The position numbers were made by a program, and so were the translations under genes. A model generated the notes under the pieces. The model made no database searches. It was not told the origin of the DNA and saw nothing but the letters and a program-made list of their open reading frames with translations. Shown piece after piece: positions 60,237-64,000 of a stretch of DNA of 64,000 nucleotides (within the stretch, counting starts at the first letter, position 1; each line of letters opens with the position of its first letter). Location: the NCBI RefSeq assembly GCF_007827045.1, contig NZ_RPFW01000008.1:372001-436000 (forward strand), in the 5' to 3' direction. The DNA is from Trebonia kvetii. Lineage in GTDB: Bacteria; Actinomycetota; Actinomycetes; Streptosporangiales; Streptosporangiaceae.

Positions 60237-61793
60237 TCAGTCCCCGAGCGCCGCCCCGGCCAGCGCCGGATCAGCCGGACGGCGCAGCCCGGCGAGCGCG
60301 GTCAGCGCGCCGACCGCGGCGACGCCGGTGATGAGGAACAGCGCCGGCCGGTAGGCCGAGAGGGTCGCGGCCGGCGTGCCCAGCCGGCCGCCGCCGCCGG
60401 CGTCGACCACCGCGGTGACGACGGCGAGCACCAGCGCGCCGCCCACCTGGAACGACGTCTGGAACAGGCTGGCGGCAAGACCCTGCTCGTTGTCCGGCAT
60501 CCCGTCGGTGGCGGCGACGCTCAGCGCGGAGAAGCCGAGCCCGAAGGCGAGCCCGACGAGCAGCATCGTCGGCAGCATCACGGACGGGTAGTCCGGGGTG
60601 ACGCCCGCCCGCAGGAACACCGCATACGCTGCCGCGAGGCAGGCGAAGGCCGCCGCCGCGAGCCGGGCCGCGCCGAACCTGCCGAGCAGTCCGCCCACGC
60701 CGACCGACAGCACGGCCACCATGACGCCGGCGGGGAGGAAGGCGAGCGCGGTCGCGATGGGGGACCAGCCGGCCAGGCTCTGCAGGTACTGGGTGGCGAG
60801 GAACTGGAAGGACACGTAGGAGCCGAACAGGGTGACCGCGCCGATGTTGGCACGAAGCAGCGGTCCCGACCGGAAGATGCTCAGCGGCATCAGCGGGTCG
60901 CGGCTGCGCGACTCGATCGCGGCGAACGCGGCCAGGCCGGCCGCGACAAGCGCGAACGAGCCGATGGTGCGCGCCGACGCCCAGCCCGCCTGCTGCGCGG
61001 AGACGACCGTGTAAACGAGCAGCAGCATGGACGCCGAGACGGTGAGCGCGCCGGGCAGGTCGAACGACCGCCGCGGCCCGGCCGGCACCTTCGCTCCCGC
61101 CTGCACGGCGGCTCCAGCCTGCTTGCCGCCCTCCCGCGGGATCAGCCACCAGCCCGCGGCGAACACGATCAGCGCAACGGGTGCGGGGATGAGCAGTGTC
61201 CAGCGCCAGCTCACCGCGGTGAGCAGCCCGGAAAGCACCAGGCCAAGTGAGAACCCGCTGCCGCCGAACACCGAGTAGATGCTGAACGCCCGGTTGCGCA
61301 TCGGGCCCTCGGGAAACGTCGTGGTCAGCAGCGACATGCCGGCGGGGGCGGTGAACGCCGCCGCGATGCCCTTGACGAACCGGGCCGCGATGAGCAGCCC
61401 CGCGACGCTGGTGAGGCCGCCGAGCAAGGACAGGATGGCAAACGCGGCGAGCGCGGCGAGGAACACCCGGCGCCGGCCGAGCAGGTCGGCCGCGCGGCCG
61501 CCGAGCAACAGCAGGCCGCCGTAGCCAAGCACGTACCCGCTGACGATCCATTGCAGCGACGACGTGGACAGGCCGAGAGCGGTCCTGATGGACGGCAGCG
61601 CAACGCCGACCATCGACACATCGAGCGCGTCCAGGCACAACGCGCCGCCGAGCACGATCAGCACGCCCCACAACCGCGGCGACCAGCGCGGGCTTTCCGG
61701 CTCGGGCTGGCGCCCGACAGCGGGTGAGGAGTGAGCAGGGGCAGGGTCAGTAGTGGTGACGGATGACGGCAAGGGCCGTTCTGAAGACCGCAT
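60237..61793 (-). CDS. MFS transporter, DHA2 family
   Basis: 518 residues, 14 TM helices after a 40-residue Pro/Ser-rich cytoplasmic start. GGALCLDALDVSMVGVALPSI, motif A GGRAADLLGRRRVFLAA, motif C-like VFGGSGFSLGLVLSGLLTA. Predicted drug efflux pump. Divergent from a MarR gene, with two palindromes in the 87-bp promoter region, making this the clearest pump/repressor pair of the window. Confidence 0.93.
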   Translation of the reverse strand: MRSSERPLPSSVTTTDPAPAHSSPAVGRQPEPESPRWSPRLWGVLIVLGGALCLDALDVSMVGVALPSIRTALGLSTSSLQWIVSGYVLGYGGLLLLGGRAADLLGRRRVFLAALAAFAILSLLGGLTSVAGLLIAARFVKGIAAAFTAPAGMSLLTTTFPEGPMRNRAFSIYSVFGGSGFSLGLVLSGLLTAVSWRWTLLIPAPVALIVFAAGWWLIPREGGKQAGAAVQAGAKVPAGPRRSFDLPGALTVSASMLLLVYTVVSAQQAGWASARTIGSFALVAAGLAAFAAIESRSRDPLMPLSIFRSGPLLRANIGAVTLFGSYVSFQFLATQYLQSLAGWSPIATALAFLPAGVMVAVLSVGVGGLLGRFGAARLAAAAFACLAAAYAVFLRAGVTPDYPSVMLPTMLLVGLAFGLGFSALSVAATDGMPDNEQGLAASLFQTSFQVGGALVLAVVTAVVDAGGGGRLGTPAATLSAYRPALFLITGVAAVGALTALAGLRRPADPALAGAALGD

Positions 61794-61822
61794 GGTCTAA
61801 ACCTATGCATGCACACGCAATG

Positions 61823-61853
61823 ATTGCAAGTGCAATTAATGTACTTGCAAGTA
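61823..61853. promoter_or_regulatory. Two MarR-type palindromes
   Basis: ATTGCAAGTGCAAT (61823-61836, arms ATTGCA/TGCAAT) and TACTTGCAAGTA (61842-61853, perfect). Centres are 18 bp apart, and the core TTGCAAGT is shared. They lie between the divergent MFS (61793) and MarR (61881) starts. Confidence 0.75.
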
Positions 61854-61880
61854 GATGAACGGTTGCGGTATCCTCTGCCC

Positions 61881-62276
61881 GTGAGTGTGGCACCAGGAGC
61901 CGAGTCGCCCGCCGCGGTGGTTGAGCGCTGGCGGGAAATGACAGCCTGCCACGCGGCGATCTGCGCGGCGCTCGAGCGTGAGCTCGGCGAACGGCACGGT
62001 CTCGGTGTCAGCGACTTCGAGGTGCTCGACCGGCTTGTCGAAAGCCCGAAGCGCAAGTGCCGCGCGCAGGAGCTTGCCGAGTCGGTGCACCTGAGCCAGA
62101 GCGCGCTGTCCCGCCTCGTCGACCGGCTGGAAAGAACCGCGCTTGTGGAGCGCTGCGCCTGCGACAACGACCGCCGGGGCATCCACGTCGTGCTGACCGA
62201 GGCGGGGGAGCGCCGCCACGCCGAGGCCGCCGTCACGCACCGGGACGTCCTGGCCCGGCTGCTCCCCGCCGGCTAG
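61881..62276 (+). CDS. MarR-family transcriptional regulator
   Basis: 131 residues from GTG 61881; upstream codons run through the palindromes and are unlikely to be coding. wHTH: LGVSDFEVLDRLVESPKRKCRAQELAESVHLSQSALSRLVDRLERTALVERCACDNDRRGIHVVLTEAGERR. Two Cys in the wing (CAC) could be redox-sensitive. Probable repressor of the divergent MFS pump and of itself. Confidence 0.9.
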   Translation: MSVAPGAESPAAVVERWREMTACHAAICAALERELGERHGLGVSDFEVLDRLVESPKRKCRAQELAESVHLSQSALSRLVDRLERTALVERCACDNDRRGIHVVLTEAGERRHAEAAVTHRDVLARLLPAG

Positions 62277-62315
62277 CGGCACCGCGACGCCTCCGCCGCG
62301 CCAACGGGTGACTCG

Positions 62316-63236
62316 TCAGGGCCGCCTGGCGAGGGTGACCGTGCGGCTGCCGTGCAGCCACAGATCACCGCGCTTGAGCAGGAATTGCGGGCTGTCGCGG
62401 TCAAGCAGCGCATCCAGCGTGGCCACGTCGCCGGAGTCCAGCCGGTCGGCAAGGCCTCGCGACAGCCGGTCGAACCACACACGCGCGTACTCGCCGGCGT
62501 TCGCGGCGCGGCCTGGAGAATCGGCTGGCGGCCGCAGGTCGATCACGAACTCGCGCTCGCCGGTGACCTCCCAGCCAGCGTCGGCGAGCCGCGGCGCCCA
62601 CTCGCTGCCAAGCGTGGGCATCACCTCCGCGTGCGCCGCCGCGCGCACGCTCGCCACCCGGTCCTCGAAACCGGGGCGCCCGAAGCCGAGATTGTCGGGC
62701 AGGAAGCGAAGCTGCTCGGCGAACTCCGCGACCGCGATCACGCCACCAGGCCTGGTGGCGGCCAGCACCTCGCCGAGCACCCGGCCTGGGTCGGCCAGGT
62801 GATGCAGCGACATCGACGCCCAGGTGACGTCGAGCACGCCGAGATCCGGCCAGCCCTCGTCGAGGTTGGCCGCCACGGCGCGGACCCTGTCCCCGAGACC
62901 GAGGCCGGCGGCCTTGTCGCGCAGCAGCTCGAGCGAGCCTGGCTCAACGTCCACCGCGATGACCTCGGCGACGGGAAAGCGCCGCGCCAGGCCGATCGCT
63001 CCGGTGCCGGTGCCCGCGCCGAGGTCGAGCAGCCGGCGCGCGCCGGATTCCGCCGCCGCGTCCCTGACCCAGTCCAGCGCCGCTGACCAGTAGTCCTGCA
63101 GCACCTCGCCGTCCAGCTCGAGCAGGTCGGTCATGCCCTCGCCGGCCGCGCCGGGCGAGTCATGGGAGCCGTGCGAGTCATGGGAATGGTGGCCGGCGGC
63201 GTGGCCATGATGCCCGTGAGCGTGCGTGTTGGTCAT
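62316..63236 (-). CDS. SAM-dependent methyltransferase with His-rich N-terminus
   Basis: About 306 residues. The first ~30 include HAHGHHGHAAGHHSHDSHG, a likely metal-binding stretch. Then a class I methyltransferase core: RRLLDLGAGTGTGAIGLARRFPVAEVIAVDVEPGS, DVTWASMSLHHLADPGRVLGEVLAATRPGGVIAVAEF, and a helical cap. The substrate is unknown. Alternating TTGCC/GGCAA half-sites at 31-56 bp upstream suggest metal-dependent regulation. ATG 63236 chosen; GTG 63242 is possible. Confidence 0.85.
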   Translation of the reverse strand: MTNTHAHGHHGHAAGHHSHDSHGSHDSPGAAGEGMTDLLELDGEVLQDYWSAALDWVRDAAAESGARRLLDLGAGTGTGAIGLARRFPVAEVIAVDVEPGSLELLRDKAAGLGLGDRVRAVAANLDEGWPDLGVLDVTWASMSLHHLADPGRVLGEVLAATRPGGVIAVAEFAEQLRFLPDNLGFGRPGFEDRVASVRAAAHAEVMPTLGSEWAPRLADAGWEVTGEREFVIDLRPPADSPGRAANAGEYARVWFDRLSRGLADRLDSGDVATLDALLDRDSPQFLLKRGDLWLHGSRTVTLARRP

Positions 63237-63266
63237 GGCCACACGCTAGGCACGCCGCGGCTTACT

Positions 63267-63292
63267 GGCAAACTTTATTGCCGGAATGGCAA
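63267..63292. promoter_or_regulatory. Alternating GGCAA/TTGCC/GGCAA half-sites
   Basis: GGCAA (63267-63271), TTGCC (63278-63282) and GGCAA (63288-63292) are spaced by 6 and 5 bp, forming two overlapping inverted repeats upstream of the His-rich methyltransferase start. Confidence 0.45.
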
Positions 63293-63294
63293 AA

Positions 63295-63342
63295 GGGGCG
63301 AAACGAACCAGGCCGGCTATCCGGCCGCACCCGGTTCGCCCC
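63295..63342 (-). terminator. Stem-loop terminator of the 63348 gene
   Basis: Outer arms GGGGCGA/TCGCCCC, inner perfect arms GGCCGG/CCGGCC around CTAT. On the minus strand a TTTT tract follows. It ends the methyltransferase transcript entering from the right edge. Confidence 0.7.
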
Positions 63343-63347
63343 GTGGC

Positions 63348-64000
63348 CTACACCGGCTGCTTCTCGAGCAGCCAGAAGATGCTCGGCCCGAAGTGAATGC
63401 CCGCGAGTGGCTGCTGCACCGCCCGTTCCGCGGCGGCGAGCGCCCGGTGCGGCACGAGCGCCTTCGCCAGCGGATGCCGGAAGTTGGACACGGAAAGCGC
63501 CTGCTTGATCTCCAGTCCCACGAAGGAGAGCTGCCGGGCAAGCGTGCGCGGGTGGTGGTTCACGTAGGGGGCGGTGCCGCGGCGCCGCGAATCGTCAGAA
63601 CGGATGTCCACCGGCTTCGGGCCGATCCGCTGCCCGCGCAGCAGCGCGCCGAGGCGGCGCCCCGCATGCGTGGAGTTGGCCGCCTCGACCACGGCGTGCC
63701 CGCCGGGCAGCAGCACCCTGGCAAGCTCCGCGAACTCGGCGTCCGGGTCGGGCAGGTGGTGCAGGATGCGGACCACGAGGGCCAGGTCGATGCTGCCGTC
63801 CGGGAACGGCAGCCGCGCCGCGTCCGCGAGCTCCCGATCGAAGGTGTGCCGCGGGAAGATCTCCCGGGACAGGTCGAGCTGCTGTGTGCTCGGGTCGGCC
63901 AGGGTGACCCTGCTCGCGTACTCGGCGAGGATGACCGACAGCCGGCCGTAGCCGCCGCCGATGTCCGCCGCGTGCTGGTAGCTGCGCCCGGCGAGCAGCC
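63348..64000 (-). CDS. Class I SAM-dependent methyltransferase (5' end outside window)
   Basis: 217 codons are visible, open to the window edge. Motif I ADIGGGYGRLSVILAEYASRVTLADPS, then RLPFPDGSIDLALVVRILHHLPDPDAEFAELARVLLPGGHAVVEAANS and a C-terminal cap ending FWLLEKQPV. Likely methylates a small molecule. Partial, so length and start cannot be given. Confidence 0.85.
   Translation of the reverse strand, partial: LLAGRSYQHAADIGGGYGRLSVILAEYASRVTLADPSTQQLDLSREIFPRHTFDRELADAARLPFPDGSIDLALVVRILHHLPDPDAEFAELARVLLPGGHAVVEAANSTHAGRRLGALLRGQRIGPKPVDIRSDDSRRRGTAPYVNHHPRTLARQLSFVGLEIKQALSVSNFRHPLAKALVPHRALAAAERAVQQPLAGIHFGPSIFWLLEKQPV

Overview
The window is chromosomal DNA of a high-GC Gram-positive actinomycete. 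This rests on strong G/C third-position bias, frequent GTG and TTG starts, a DUF222/HNH nuclease, an F420-type luciferase-like oxidoreductase, DHA2-type MFS pumps paired with MarR regulators, and many actinobacterial regulator families. A soil-dwelling Streptosporangiales- or Streptomyces-like organism would fit, but no rRNA or housekeeping marker fixes the taxon. I see no rRNA, tRNA, CRISPR array, prophage or complete insertion sequence.

Layout. 0-13 kb is oxidative and aromatic catabolism: two flavin monooxygenases of Baeyer-Villiger type, a LigJ-like 4-oxalomesaconate hydratase and a 4-hydroxybenzoate 3-monooxygenase (PobA). An IclR regulator follows, and its probable operator occurs twice, before pobA and before its own gene. 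Next come an SDR/LysR divergent pair and small enzymes. 14.1-16.1 kb is a lower-GC two-gene module of unknown function. 16-18 kb is a DUF222/HNH nuclease. 18-25.6 kb holds a broken secreted PKD protein and two ABC-2 exporters flanking a NarL-type two-component system and a YceI protein. 25.7-28.1 kb has an LLM oxidoreductase, tryptophan 2,3-dioxygenase and a kynurenine-formamidase-like hydrolase, so probably the first steps of tryptophan catabolism. 28.1-34.3 kb has a ruined AbiEii-type module, a DMT exporter, CGNR and GntR regulators, an MFS pump and an unusual RlmA-methyltransferase/MarR fusion frame. 34.3-49.5 kb is mixed metabolism with several gene remnants. 49.5-52.2 kb has a secreted GH18 chitinase behind tandem promoter repeats and a nitronate monooxygenase. 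52.2-54.9 kb is an esterase plus a third Baeyer-Villiger monooxygenase, a natural ketone-to-ester-to-alcohol/acid pair. 55.5-64 kb holds an ABC exporter/MarR pair, two MFS pumps (one with a divergent MarR and clear palindromes), a decayed Lrp regulator and two methyltransferases.

Two themes stand out. First, gene disruption is unusually frequent: about ten loci carry an in-frame stop, a one-base frameshift, or an internal deletion joining distant parts of a gene or of two neighbouring genes. Either this region is decaying or the assembly has collapsed segments; read mapping would decide. Second, regulatory DNA is legible: matched palindromes accompany IclR, TetR, GntR and MarR genes. The best candidate for an undescribed system is the pair at 14169-16072, a two-TM protein and a small protein with a hydrophobic C-terminus. 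Their reading frames overlap by 4 bp and both proteins carry the same short Gly-rich motif.
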